DNA of 64,000 nucleotides from Neorhizobium alkalisoli (GTDB lineage: Bacteria > Pseudomonadota > Alphaproteobacteria > Rhizobiales > Rhizobiaceae): NCBI RefSeq assembly GCF_002968635.1, contig NZ_PVBN01000015.1, positions 93,355 to 157,354 of the forward strand, written 5' to 3'. The notes under the pieces were generated by a model. It had not been told where the DNA came from and did not search any database. It saw only the letters and a program-made list of their open reading frames with translations. This document shows, in pieces, positions 1-9,891 of the stretch; position 1 is the first letter of the stretch, and each line of letters opens with the position of its first letter. The position numbers were made by a program, and so were the translations under genes.

Positions 1-475
1 CGCTTCGCTCTTTCTCCGTCAGGATCTGGAACGCCCCGGCACTTTTCAGGAATCGGTTCTGATAAAGCCAGGAGACCAATTTCTTCAGGGGCGATGAGCG
101 GGACATGATCCACGGCTCGAGCATTCCATGCGGGGTCACCACATACGGCTTGCGCGTAAGCTTCGACCAGATCAGCACCGCCAGACAAGGAAATTGCCAA
201 AGCCCATGGATATGGACGATATCGGCACCCGAGCGCATCAGTGATCTCAGGAGGTCAAGGGACAGCGCATAACGTCCGAACGGCAGGCGCCGGTGAAGTC
301 GGACATCGAGCGCGCCCCAGGATTGCAGATCGGCTGCATCGTGCGGACTGTGCAAGGCCTTCACGGTCACCGTCACCTCGGCACTGCCGGCTATCGAAAG
401 CGCCTGGAGGCGCACAGCCTCGGACACTCCGCCGCCCGCCCGAGACAGGGTCGTGGTTACGATAGCCAGCTTCAT
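1..475 (-). CDS. Glycosyltransferase family 4, N-terminal part (cut by window edge)
   Basis: The first 158 codons of a GT-B fold glycosyltransferase are visible, starting MKLAIVTTTLSRAGGGVSEA, a typical N-terminal Rossmann strand followed by a glycine-rich loop. Further on are DIVHIHGLWQFP and VTPHGMLEPW, the acceptor-side signatures of GT4 enzymes of exopolysaccharide loci. The start ATG overlaps the TGA of the upstream polymerase gene (ATGA), so the two are translationally coupled. The donor-binding C-terminal domain lies outside the window. Sugar specificity cannot be read from this part; a role in the fucose-containing polymer is inferred from the operon. Confidence 0.85.
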   Translation of the reverse strand, partial: MKLAIVTTTLSRAGGGVSEAVRLQALSIAGSAEVTVTVKALHSPHDAADLQSWGALDVRLHRRLPFGRYALSLDLLRSLMRSGADIVHIHGLWQFPCLAVLIWSKLTRKPYVVTPHGMLEPWIMSRSSPLKKLVSWLYQNRFLKSAGAFQILTEKERS

Positions 476-1845
476 CTTTTCCCCTCTGCCAGGGCCGCAA
501 ACGGTCTCATTGCCCTGGATGGGCGTGCGAGAAGGCGTAGATAGATCGCTAGGAAGATGAGCGTCAGGAAAATGAGAGGTGCATTTGCACCGATCGGGCC
601 GCGAACGATGATCGGCGTCGCCGAAATGATGATGAACTCCCGGATCGAAAACCCATTCAGGAGCAGCTTCCTGTTGTGCAGGAAACGCAGGTAAAGCGCG
701 CTGAACAACAAACCGAAGACCACCACTCCAACGAGACCGAAATCCGCGTAAAACTCTCCGCCAAAGAAAAGCGACAGGTTTTCGGTACCCGCCACCTTCA
801 TGGCCACGAGCTCGTCGCCCATCTGCAGAGCCAGCAACTGGGATTTACCCGTCCAGATCGAACGCGGTACGAAGAACAGCAATGCGCCCAGCACGCGGTT
901 CCCATAGCTGAAGCCCATATCGCCGATAAACTTCATCTCGTAGAGAAGCAGGTCGAAAATATCGACATACGGGAGCCGGAAGAAGTCTTCCTTGACATCT
1001 ATATTACCGATTGCTTCAAAAATGCTGGTTCCGAAGCGGCTGGTCAAACTGGTGATCGGCAATACGACAAGCATCCCGAACAGGCAGGCGAAGTAGAACG
1101 GCATGGCTCCCAGCCGTCCCTTCAACAACAGCAGCATGACCGGCATCCACGACTGGATCAGAAAGTAGCGAGGCGTATTGAAAGGGTTCTGCGCAACAAG
1201 CAGCAGGGCGAGAGAACATCCCAGGATTGCGAACCCGGAGAAGCCCGGCGATCGACCATTCTGCCGTCCGCGCATCACAACAGCGGTTATGAAGAAGGTT
1301 GATATCAGCAGCGACGCGAGCGCGAAAATGCGAAGCAGAGAGACACTGTCGGCGTCTCTCTCCGAGCGCGAGGCAAGAACGTTGCCTATCCCACCTGAGA
1401 AAACGACAAAGGCAACAAACGAAAGCAGGACCACGCCAAAAAGCGGAACAAGCATCCCGCTATCGATCACATAGTTGGCCACATTGGGCCTGGAAGGCTT
1501 CGCGTCCCGCGCCATCCACAACCCTGCCACCGTTGCCGAAAGGGCGAAGAGGAAAGTGACCGCCGCCGCCGTGTAGATCTCGCCATCGGTGAAGTAGATG
1601 CCGAAGACAGGCCCCCCCTTCCGGAAATAATTGTCGGACAAGGTCTGGATCGGGCCGATAACGAAGAAGATGAAATAGACGAACCAGAACATATCCGCAG
1701 CGGTCAGATAGCGGTTTTTGATCCGGTAGACATTGAAGATGCAGAGAAGGAAGGTCGGCAGCGTCAGCAGAACCGTGTCGACGTCTCCGACCGCGAACGA
1801 GTTGATCGCCCAGAGAAAGATATAGATCGAAACGCGGGTGAACAT
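472..1845 (-). CDS. Wzy-like oligosaccharide repeat-unit polymerase
   Basis: A 457-residue, strongly hydrophobic protein with about ten or more predicted membrane segments and a larger polar stretch between late segments, as in O-antigen/EPS polymerases that join lipid-linked repeat units in the periplasm. I start it at MFTRVSIYIFLW: that ATG lies 2 nt after the stop of the preceding glycosyltransferase gene. A reading frame open 32 codons further upstream would run into that neighbour and has no hydrophobic character. The stop overlaps the next gene start (ATGA). Wzy sequences diverge too much to name; the assignment rests on topology and on a Wzx gene in the same operon. Confidence 0.75.
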   Translation of the reverse strand: MFTRVSIYIFLWAINSFAVGDVDTVLLTLPTFLLCIFNVYRIKNRYLTAADMFWFVYFIFFVIGPIQTLSDNYFRKGGPVFGIYFTDGEIYTAAAVTFLFALSATVAGLWMARDAKPSRPNVANYVIDSGMLVPLFGVVLLSFVAFVVFSGGIGNVLASRSERDADSVSLLRIFALASLLISTFFITAVVMRGRQNGRSPGFSGFAILGCSLALLLVAQNPFNTPRYFLIQSWMPVMLLLLKGRLGAMPFYFACLFGMLVVLPITSLTSRFGTSIFEAIGNIDVKEDFFRLPYVDIFDLLLYEMKFIGDMGFSYGNRVLGALLFFVPRSIWTGKSQLLALQMGDELVAMKVAGTENLSLFFGGEFYADFGLVGVVVFGLLFSALYLRFLHNRKLLLNGFSIREFIIISATPIIVRGPIGANAPLIFLTLIFLAIYLRLLARPSRAMRPFAALAEGKR

Positions 1846-1847
1846 GC

Positions 1848-3020
1848 CTAGCGCTCCGTCAGCTTCAATGCGGCGGCAGCAAACTGTTCGGTATCGCCGA
1901 GCTTCGCGAATCCCCTCGCTTCCAGCGCCTGTGCCGACCACAATTGCTTGTCTTCGCTGAGGACCTTCATGAAGAAAGCAAGCCCGACCGGGTTATCGGG
2001 CTCGAAGACGAAACCATTGACGGCATTGCGTACAAGGTTGTCACGCGCGCCACAGACATCCGACAGCAGCACCGGCAGTCCCATGGCCTGCGCCTCAATC
2101 ACCACATTGCCGAACTGTTCTTCGGTGCTCGGCAGTATCAGAGCGAGCGTCGTCGCCAGCATCCTCGCAATGCCGTCGGTCTGGAGGAAGCCGTGGAAAA
2201 CGACGTGATCGGCGATCTGCAGCGCCTCCACTTTTTCGCGCAGTTCTTTTTCCAGCGGCCCCGACCCGCAAAGGTGGAGAGGACGCGGGTTCGAGGCCAT
2301 CTTCCGGTAAAGGCCATAGGCATTGAGCGCCATCGCCAGGTTCTTCTTCGGAACGAAGCGGGCAACGATCGTGAAATGCCGCTCTTCAAACGGCACACCC
2401 TCAGGCGCCGCCGGCGCGCCGGCCATCCGGCGGATGCGCTCCACGGACAGGGAATTGTATTCGGTCGCAATCCGGCTCTCCGGAATGCTCAGGAAACGCA
2501 TGTAGTCGCGCGAGCGCCTGCCCGAGGCGATGGCGCCTTGATAAGGGAGGAAAAACAGCTGCTTGAACGCTTCTTTCCAGACCGTCCGCTTCAGATCGTC
2601 GAATTTCGAGCAGCCCATGACATAGACGCGCCTGCCCATTGCACGCAGGGCGAGACCGGCGAGGAATATCGCCATCTTGTCGTAGTTGCAGAGAAAGACA
2701 TCGGATACGCCTTCCTGTCGGCAGGTCGCGACGATGCGACGCGCAATAACAAACGGCGAGACAGCTCGCCAACCCTTTCCCGGAAAGAGCGTTATCTTGC
2801 GGAAGTGGCTGCCACTTTCGCTGTTCCAGGCGTATTCTTCGCTCGATGAAAAGAGCTCTATGCCAATGACCTTGCGGGCCGGAGCGGTAGCAGCGGCCCT
2901 GGCCACCGCGTCACAACGGTCAGCGTGCATTGGGCCAAAATTATCCCAGACGAAGGCCAGCGATCCGGCCGATCGGGAAGTCGTCGTCATTGGTGTCGCA
3001 GCAATGGTTTCCTGCGTCAT
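1848..3020 (-). CDS. Glycosyltransferase family 4
   Basis: A 390-residue GT-B glycosyltransferase. The C-terminal half carries the donor-binding signature PSTEEQFGNVVIEAQAMG, which contains the EX7E pair of retaining GT4 enzymes, preceded by IVARFVPKKNLAMAL and LCGSGPLEKEL, the usual start of the second Rossmann domain. It probably adds one sugar to the lipid-linked repeat unit on the cytoplasmic face. The start chosen is MTQETIAATP, whose ATG overlaps the TGA of the upstream flippase gene (ATGA); the open frame continues 17 codons upstream but only inside the flippase gene. Donor and acceptor cannot be read from sequence. Confidence 0.87.
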   Translation of the reverse strand: MTQETIAATPMTTTSRSAGSLAFVWDNFGPMHADRCDAVARAAATAPARKVIGIELFSSSEEYAWNSESGSHFRKITLFPGKGWRAVSPFVIARRIVATCRQEGVSDVFLCNYDKMAIFLAGLALRAMGRRVYVMGCSKFDDLKRTVWKEAFKQLFFLPYQGAIASGRRSRDYMRFLSIPESRIATEYNSLSVERIRRMAGAPAAPEGVPFEERHFTIVARFVPKKNLAMALNAYGLYRKMASNPRPLHLCGSGPLEKELREKVEALQIADHVVFHGFLQTDGIARMLATTLALILPSTEEQFGNVVIEAQAMGLPVLLSDVCGARDNLVRNAVNGFVFEPDNPVGLAFFMKVLSEDKQLWSAQALEARGFAKLGDTEQFAAAALKLTER

Positions 3021-4294
3021 GACGCGGACCGATGGCGGGAGATGAACAATCTTACGGCCGCAACCGCGCATAGAGCCTCGCCCGCGATCAACGCAATGGC
3101 AGCACCGTCAAGCCCGATGACTGTGCAGAGCACGAAAGTCAGAAGGAGCGTGAATAGCGAGGCGCCGAGGCTGAACCTCGCGAAGGAGACATGCGAATTC
3201 GTCGCCAGCAGCATGTTCGATACGAAGTACCAGGCACCATGGACCGACGTGGCGAGCGCCATGAGCACGACGAAGGAGCGCGACGGCGAGATGTGGCCGC
3301 CACTCCAGAGTTCGACGAACTCCTTCCCGAAGAAGGCGAACAACAAGGCTCCGGGCAGAAGTACGCAGCCGATCATCAGGCTGTTGATCCTGATGATGCC
3401 GGACAATTGCCGATTGTCGGCAAGGGCGAATGCCTTGGACAATTCGGGCATGGTCGCGCGATTAACAACGCCGATGATCTGCACCAAAAGTCTGCTGCAG
3501 GTTCTCACCGGCGTATAGAGCGCGACCGCCGCCGGTGAAAGGACAGCCCCGATGATGAGAACCGTGCCTTGAAGATTGATCGCCAACGAGACGGGTATCG
3601 CCATAGCGGCGATGGCGGGCTTGAACAGGCGCCTCAGGTCGCCGATGCTCGCATGGCCGAAACCGTATCGCAACCAGGACACCTGCCGCCGAAGCAGGGC
3701 GTAGAGCACAACCATGTTCAACGACCGCATCACAAGTTGGCACAAAGCGACCTCTGCAAAGCCGCCGCCAAGGAAGGCCGTGGAAAGCGCTGCCAGGCCC
3801 TCTACGAGGACCAGAAAATCATAGCTGATCGTTCCGATCGCATAGTGGCCGCTCGCCCTTAGTGCCGCCAAAGGCATCCGGGAGACCAGCGACAATGCCG
3901 CGAACAGGGCGAGAAGGAGAACGACATCCATATGTTGGAACGGCACGCCGAAACTGCCGTACTCGATTACCGCGGCAGCAATCCCCACCAGTCCGACCGC
4001 CGCCATGCAAATCAGGAATATAAGCAGAGACGCACTCTGGAAGGTCCCGAGTGCCTTCTGTCGTTGTCCAGCGGCGATCTCCATCGTCATGCTGCTTGTG
4101 GCGGCTTGGACGAAACCCAGATCGGTCAGAGCGAAATAGGTGGGGATGGTCGTCAGCATCATCCACAGGCCATACCGTTCCACTCCCCAGACGGATGCCA
4201 GGACTGGAACCGACAGCAGTTGCAGGAGAGCGTTCATGCCGATGCCGGCAGAGTTCGCCAAACTTCCCGAGACAATTCGTCTGCTGACGCTCAT
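3017..4294 (-). CDS. Wzx-type polysaccharide flippase
   Basis: A 425-residue polytopic membrane protein, about twelve helices, beginning MSVSRRIVSGSLANSAGIG and followed by a helix ending at the WGVERYGLWMML stretch. That opening is characteristic of MOP-superfamily flippases (PST family), which move undecaprenyl-linked repeat units across the inner membrane. The start at 4294 is taken because it gives the normal family N-terminus and lies 16 nt after the upstream gene; an open extension of 50 residues is polar and overlaps that gene. With the Wzy-like gene next but one, it defines a Wzx/Wzy-dependent pathway. Confidence 0.85.
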   Translation of the reverse strand: MSVSRRIVSGSLANSAGIGMNALLQLLSVPVLASVWGVERYGLWMMLTTIPTYFALTDLGFVQAATSSMTMEIAAGQRQKALGTFQSASLLIFLICMAAVGLVGIAAAVIEYGSFGVPFQHMDVVLLLALFAALSLVSRMPLAALRASGHYAIGTISYDFLVLVEGLAALSTAFLGGGFAEVALCQLVMRSLNMVVLYALLRRQVSWLRYGFGHASIGDLRRLFKPAIAAMAIPVSLAINLQGTVLIIGAVLSPAAVALYTPVRTCSRLLVQIIGVVNRATMPELSKAFALADNRQLSGIIRINSLMIGCVLLPGALLFAFFGKEFVELWSGGHISPSRSFVVLMALATSVHGAWYFVSNMLLATNSHVSFARFSLGASLFTLLLTFVLCTVIGLDGAAIALIAGEALCAVAAVRLFISRHRSAS

Positions 4295-4310
4295 GTCCGC
4301 CCGCCGCCGA

Positions 4311-5597
4311 TCACAAGCTGCGAACAAGGCTGGCGAGACCATCATCGCGCGAGAGGCTGCGAACGCAGTCCGACAGCTTCCCTTCTCGACCGAGGCCGCC
4401 CTGAATGTTGGTCTGCCTGATCGTTGCCGCCATAGTCCCGGCATCTCCCGGCGGGATAATCGTCGCGGCGCCGTCCACGAACGATGCGAGCTCGGTCCCT
4501 TCGTCCGCCGTCACCAGAACAGGTTTGCCGCTTGCCAGCATGCCGCCGAGTTTCGATGGCAGCACGAGATCGGCCGCATCCTTTTCCTGCGGCAAGACGT
4601 GCAGATCAGCCATGTTCATAAATTCGTTCAGCCGCGCATAGGGCTGGAACGGCAGAAAGCGGACGTTTCCAAGGTGACCGTAGCGTGCCTTGAGCTCCGA
4701 TTTCGACGGCCCCTCGCCGGCTACCACGAAATGGATTTTCTTCTCGTCCTCGAGGTGCTCCGCTGCGTCCAACAACACGTTGAGGCCCTGCTTCGCGCCG
4801 ATATTGCCCGAATAAAGCACAACGAAATCGTCATCGGCGAAGTTCAGCTCCGAGCGATAGGGGCTAACTTCGTCCATCGGATAGATATGCGACAGGTCCA
4901 CCCAGTTCCGGATAACCGAAACCTTTTCCCTCAGGATACCCTTGCCCGTCAGCCGCTCCGCCATCCGGTCGGAGATGGTGATCACCTTGTCGAAATGCCG
5001 GAGCGTAAAGCGCTCGAAAGCGTAGCCCAGCTTCTTCAGCCATGCTTTTGAACCGAGGTGGCCAACGGCAAAGGCCGCATCCACCTCGAGATCCTGCACA
5101 TGCAGGACCGTCTTTGCCCCGACCATCCGTGCGGCCAGTTGGGCCACCGGTGCGGCAAAGAGCGTCGGCTCGACGCAGAACACGGTCTGCGGGCGGCGGC
5201 GAAGGATCTGCCAGAAGATAATCGGAGCTGAGGTCAGCGCAAAGGACAGTGGCGCTACGAGCCGCCAGATGCCTTTCATCCGCTGGCGCAATACGAGCGG
5301 AACGCGCAAAACCTTCACATGACCTTCCGTCGTGGCGGAATACCAGTTGCCGTATCCCGGCTGAACCTTCCAGCCCGGATAATGCGGAGGGGTCGTCACC
5401 ACGGTGACATCCATACCCTCAGCGGCAAGATGTTCTGCAATTTCGCCCGTATATTTTCCTACACCAGCGATTTCGGGAGCATAGTTCATCCCGTAGATGA
5501 CGATGCTCTTCCTTGCATGGGCGGGCGCGATTGAAACAGCCTGCTGAGCGATCCCAGCCTGATCCTCGCTCAGGGTATCCGCAGCGGCTAGCCTCAC
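4311..5597 (-). CDS. WcaI-like glycosyltransferase (family 4)
   Basis: A 428-residue GT-B enzyme. The N-terminal core IVIYGMNYAPEIAGVGKYTG and the VVTTPPHYPGW segment are the hallmarks of the WcaI group, a fucosyl/hexosyl transferase family of colanic-acid-like loci. The C-terminal domain has LYSGNIGAKQGLNVLLDA and LPSKLGGMLASGKPVLV. I use a GTG start at 5597: it overlaps the stop of the GDP-fucose synthase gene (GTGA) and has an AGGGAGA ribosome site about 8 nt upstream, whereas upstream codons lie inside the neighbour. Placement directly after the two GDP-fucose genes suggests it could use GDP-fucose, but this is inference. Confidence 0.85.
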   Translation of the reverse strand: MRLAAADTLSEDQAGIAQQAVSIAPAHARKSIVIYGMNYAPEIAGVGKYTGEIAEHLAAEGMDVTVVTTPPHYPGWKVQPGYGNWYSATTEGHVKVLRVPLVLRQRMKGIWRLVAPLSFALTSAPIIFWQILRRRPQTVFCVEPTLFAAPVAQLAARMVGAKTVLHVQDLEVDAAFAVGHLGSKAWLKKLGYAFERFTLRHFDKVITISDRMAERLTGKGILREKVSVIRNWVDLSHIYPMDEVSPYRSELNFADDDFVVLYSGNIGAKQGLNVLLDAAEHLEDEKKIHFVVAGEGPSKSELKARYGHLGNVRFLPFQPYARLNEFMNMADLHVLPQEKDAADLVLPSKLGGMLASGKPVLVTADEGTELASFVDGAATIIPPGDAGTMAATIRQTNIQGGLGREGKLSDCVRSLSRDDGLASLVRSL

Positions 5598-6557
5598 GCA
5601 GCGTCTCCCTGGGAGCGCTCGAGGTATTCGCCGTCGAGAAACGCCCGATAGGCGCTGGCAATGCCTTCTTCCAACTTGATTTTCGGCGCCCACTCGAGAC
5701 TGCGGAGCTTCTTGGCGCTCATCAGCTTTCGCGGTGTACCGTCCGGCTTGGAGAGATCATGTACGATCTTGCCCTGGAAACCGACGACCTTGCTGACGAG
5801 CTCTGTCAGTTCGAGGATCGTGACGTCCTCCCCGGACCCGACGTTGACATGGGTGTCGCCGGAATAAGTCTTCATCAAATGAACGCAGGCGTCGGCGCAA
5901 TCGTCGACATGCAGGAATTCCCGGCGCGGCGTTCCCGTACCCCAGATGGTAATCTCCGGCAGATGGCCGACCTTGGCCTCATGCGCCTTGCGAATGAGCG
6001 CCGGCATGACATGGCTAGACTTCAGATCGAAATTGTCCCCGGGACCATAAAGATTGGTCGGCATAGCGGAGATGAAATCACTGCCGTACTGCTTGCGATA
6101 GGCCTGGCACAGCTTGATGCCGGCAATCTTGGCAATTGCATACCATTCGTTGGTCGGCTCAAGCGGCCCGGTCAGCAAGGCTTCCTCGACGATCGGCTGG
6201 TCGGCGAGTTTCGGATAGATACAGGAAGATCCGAGAAACATCAGCTTCTCGACGCCCACCGTGCGAGCGGCGTGGATGATGTTCGCTTCGAGAATGAGAT
6301 TGTCATAGAGGAAATCGGCGGGATAGGTGTCATTGGCAAGGATGCCGCCGACCTTGGCTGCCGCCAGAAAAACGGCGTCCGGACGGTTCTTCGCCATCCA
6401 CGCCTCGACCTCAGCCTGCCGGGTAAGATCGACCTCCGAGCGCGATGCGGTGAGAATTTCGCAGCCTTCGGTGGCCAGCCGGCGAACGATGGCCGAACCG
6501 ACCATGCCGCGGTGTCCCGCGACATAGACCTTCTTTCCAGCGAGGCTGTAGATCACC

Positions 6558-6565
<8 letters not shown>
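5594..6565 (-). CDS. fcl: GDP-L-fucose synthase
   Basis: A 323-residue extended SDR that converts GDP-4-keto-6-deoxymannose to GDP-L-fucose by epimerisation and NADPH reduction. The N-terminal GHRGMVGSAIVRRL is the nucleotide-binding motif, FLGSSCIYPK carries the catalytic Ser region, and YAIAKIAG gives the Tyr/Lys pair; NLYGPGDNFD and VGSGEDVTI are family signatures. Length is normal. The start overlaps the 3' end of the dehydratase gene by 8 nt, so the two steps of GDP-fucose synthesis are coupled in one operon. Confidence 0.95.
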
Positions 6566-7664
<1,099 letters not shown>

Positions 7665-8242
7665 ACCCTCCTAACGGAATCCGTCAGTATTAAAAACGTG
7701 GTGGACGCAACGCATCCAAGTGTAAAATTTCCGATTGCTTAAGCATCGTCAGCAGGTTTTCTCCGTACTATACAGATACCTATGAAGCAATCATTTGCGC
7801 GCCGGGTGGTTAATTGCTCAGCGCTTAATCAAACCGCTCAAAATAACATCACCAGATCAAAACGCAGAAGCAGCTGACATAACAAGGAGTACGGTTCGTC
7901 TGTGATTCACTTTATACAAGGGCAAATGTGAAAGGCTTTGGAAACCGCATGTCGAAGTGAGCGCAATTTGAGAATAATTTGATCCAGATGCAAAATTGCC
8001 TCAATTGATCGAATGTACTCCCTCATCTCGCAGACGCCGATGAAATACTGCGCGTCGTCTCACACATCTTGCGAGACGCGCCGGCCGGGTCACGCAGTCT
8101 CCCGTTGCCGTGCTTGCCGCAGACTTCGGCTCCAGCTGAGACCAACGCCGAAATTAACACTCGCAGAGATGTTAATACTCCTTTAGTTAGCCAGTTCCCA
8201 TTGTCGTCATGATTCTTGTTTGAGGCGAACGGCGGCACAGCA
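7665..8242. other. Divergent intergenic region, about 580 bp
   Basis: No credible gene is seen. The stretch is markedly more AT-rich than its flanks and must contain the promoter of the fucose/polysaccharide operon (leftward) and of the phosphoesterase gene (rightward). An imperfect inverted repeat built on CGTCTC and GAGACG lies near 8055-8077, without a following T-run. I could not identify a specific operator by eye. Confidence 0.5.
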
Positions 8243-9037
8243 ATGCGCAAATTGACGGAGTGGTTTTCAAGGCGCGGGCTGAAGTATGCCCCCGTGCCTC
8301 GCCGCCGCCGGATCGATCTCGGCACGCTGCCACCCAGCTACCCGATCTACGTCATCGGCGATATTCACGGCTGCCTCAAGGAATTGAAGGCGGCCGAGGA
8401 GCAAGTCGCCGCCGATATCCTAGCAACCGAACGCAGCGGCCCCGTCGTCTTGCTCGGCGACTATGTCGACCGGGGCCCGAGCTCCAGCCACGTCCTGGAG
8501 TATCTCATCCGGCCAAGCGAACTCGGCCTGAAACGCCTTCCTCTCTGCGGCAACCACGACGACATCTTTCTGAAATTTCTGAAAGAGCCCGAACTTTACT
8601 CGGAGTGGCTGGGGTTAGGCGGAGAACAGACGCTCATCTCCTATGGCATCGACCTGCATCATCTCGGCGTCCGCCAGAAGGCGCGCAATGCAAAACTGGG
8701 TGAACTGCTGGCAGAGGTCGTGCCGGAAAGCCACAGGCAGTTCCTCGCCGACCTGCCCATCTCGCTGAAGATCGGCAATCTGTTCTTCGTCCATGCCGGG
8801 ATCAAGCCTGGTGTCCCGCTCGATGAACAGGAGGACGAGGATATGATGTGGATCCGCGAACCCTTCCTCGCCGAAGGCCCGAAACTTCCCTTTATGGTGG
8901 TGCACGGGCACACGCCACATCCTACCCCTAGTCTTGGACCTGGCAGGATCGGCATCGATACCGGCGCTTACTACACGGGCAAACTCACCGTCCTCAAGAT
9001 CGACGGCGGGCGGGCCACGTTTCTGCAGAGACCCTAG
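8243..9037 (+). CDS. PP2A-like metallophosphoesterase
   Basis: A 264-residue calcineurin-type phosphatase. GDIHG (residues 39-43), GDYVDRGPSS (72-81) and GNHD (103-106) are the metal-binding and catalytic blocks of the PP2A/ApaH/PrpA group, with VHAG and HGHTPHP supplying further metal ligands near the C-terminus. It may be a Ser/Thr protein phosphatase or a phosphate-ester hydrolase; the substrate is not readable. No signal peptide, so cytoplasmic. ATG 8243 is preferred; a TTG at 8216 in frame is a possible alternative. Its end lies 3 nt from the end of the convergent RkpH-like gene, so it belongs physically to the rkp-like locus. Confidence 0.88.
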   Translation: MRKLTEWFSRRGLKYAPVPRRRRIDLGTLPPSYPIYVIGDIHGCLKELKAAEEQVAADILATERSGPVVLLGDYVDRGPSSSHVLEYLIRPSELGLKRLPLCGNHDDIFLKFLKEPELYSEWLGLGGEQTLISYGIDLHHLGVRQKARNAKLGELLAEVVPESHRQFLADLPISLKIGNLFFVHAGIKPGVPLDEQEDEDMMWIREPFLAEGPKLPFMVVHGHTPHPTPSLGPGRIGIDTGAYYTGKLTVLKIDGGRATFLQRP

Positions 9038-9040
9038 GCC

Positions 9041-9826
9041 TCATATGAGCCTGCGCCGATACCACCACAGCAGAACCGGCTTGATCAGCGAACCGAACAA
9101 GCCGAGAGCGGTGATCGAGAACCCGAAATAGAGCTTGGACCTGCGCCGATCGATGGCATCCACGATGCGCTCTGCAACGGCTTTTGCAGTCCAGGGCAAG
9201 GCCTTGCCCATCAGCAGCTGCGCTTCAAGGGGACGCTTGGCCAATTCCCGCTCGAACTGCGGCGTGAACGTATCGGGAGGAAAGCAGATCGAGACACCGA
9301 CGCCCGATCCTGCCGCCTCGGATGCAAGGGCTTCGGCAAAACCGACAAGCGCCGATTTGGATGCGCAATAAGCCGTATAACCATAGAGGCCGATGAGCGC
9401 GGCGCCGGATGAGACGATCATGATCCGCCCCTGCCTGCGCCGCTTCATTTCCGGATAGACGGCACGGACAGCATTGGCGACGCCTAAGAGATTGATCGTT
9501 ACCTGTTCGGTAAAAGCGGCACTAGAAAGCGTTTCGAAGCGTCCCGGCTCAACGACACCTGCCGATGCGACCAGTACGTCACACGGGCCCAGCGTCGCCT
9601 CGGCGGAGCCGATTGCGCTGAGGACCTCGTCCTCGACGCCCACGTCTGCTGTGACAACGCATACGCTCGTCTCCGATACGTTATGGAGTGAAAGTAGCTC
9701 CCGCCTCGCCAGTTCGAGCCTTGCCGGATCGCGGGCGATGAGCGTCAGGCGTGCGCCGCGTGCCGCATAGAGCCTTGCGACCTCAAGCCCGATGCCGCTC
9801 GACCCACCAGTGACGATGACGTGCAT
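9041..9826 (-). CDS. rkpH: RkpH-like short-chain dehydrogenase (ketosphinganine-reductase-like)
   Basis: A 261-residue SDR with TGGSSGIG at residues 6-13, ASAG at 87-90, catalytic Ser near 140 and YCASK with Tyr153/Lys157. The C-terminal part, with CFPPDTFTPQ and a terminal hydrophobic segment ending WWYRRRLI, resembles 3-ketodihydrosphingosine reductases that have a membrane-anchoring tail. Following directly after an alpha-oxoamine synthase gene, it would reduce the 3-keto amino lipid to an amino alcohol. In sinorhizobia the equivalent order is rkpA-rkpG-rkpH, needed for K-antigen synthesis. The exact substrate is inference. Confidence 0.82.
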   Translation of the reverse strand: MHVIVTGGSSGIGLEVARLYAARGARLTLIARDPARLELARRELLSLHNVSETSVCVVTADVGVEDEVLSAIGSAEATLGPCDVLVASAGVVEPGRFETLSSAAFTEQVTINLLGVANAVRAVYPEMKRRRQGRIMIVSSGAALIGLYGYTAYCASKSALVGFAEALASEAAGSGVGVSICFPPDTFTPQFERELAKRPLEAQLLMGKALPWTAKAVAERIVDAIDRRRSKLYFGFSITALGLFGSLIKPVLLWWYRRRLI

Positions 9827-9891
9827 GAGCCCCCTCGTCCGGCTTCTCCCGGATCGCCTAGCACCATTTGACGGACAAGTATCAGCGCGAC

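Noticed and set aside
8050..8080. Hairpin near 8055-8077 as a terminator
   Set aside because: It is not followed by a T-run on either strand and no gene ends near it.
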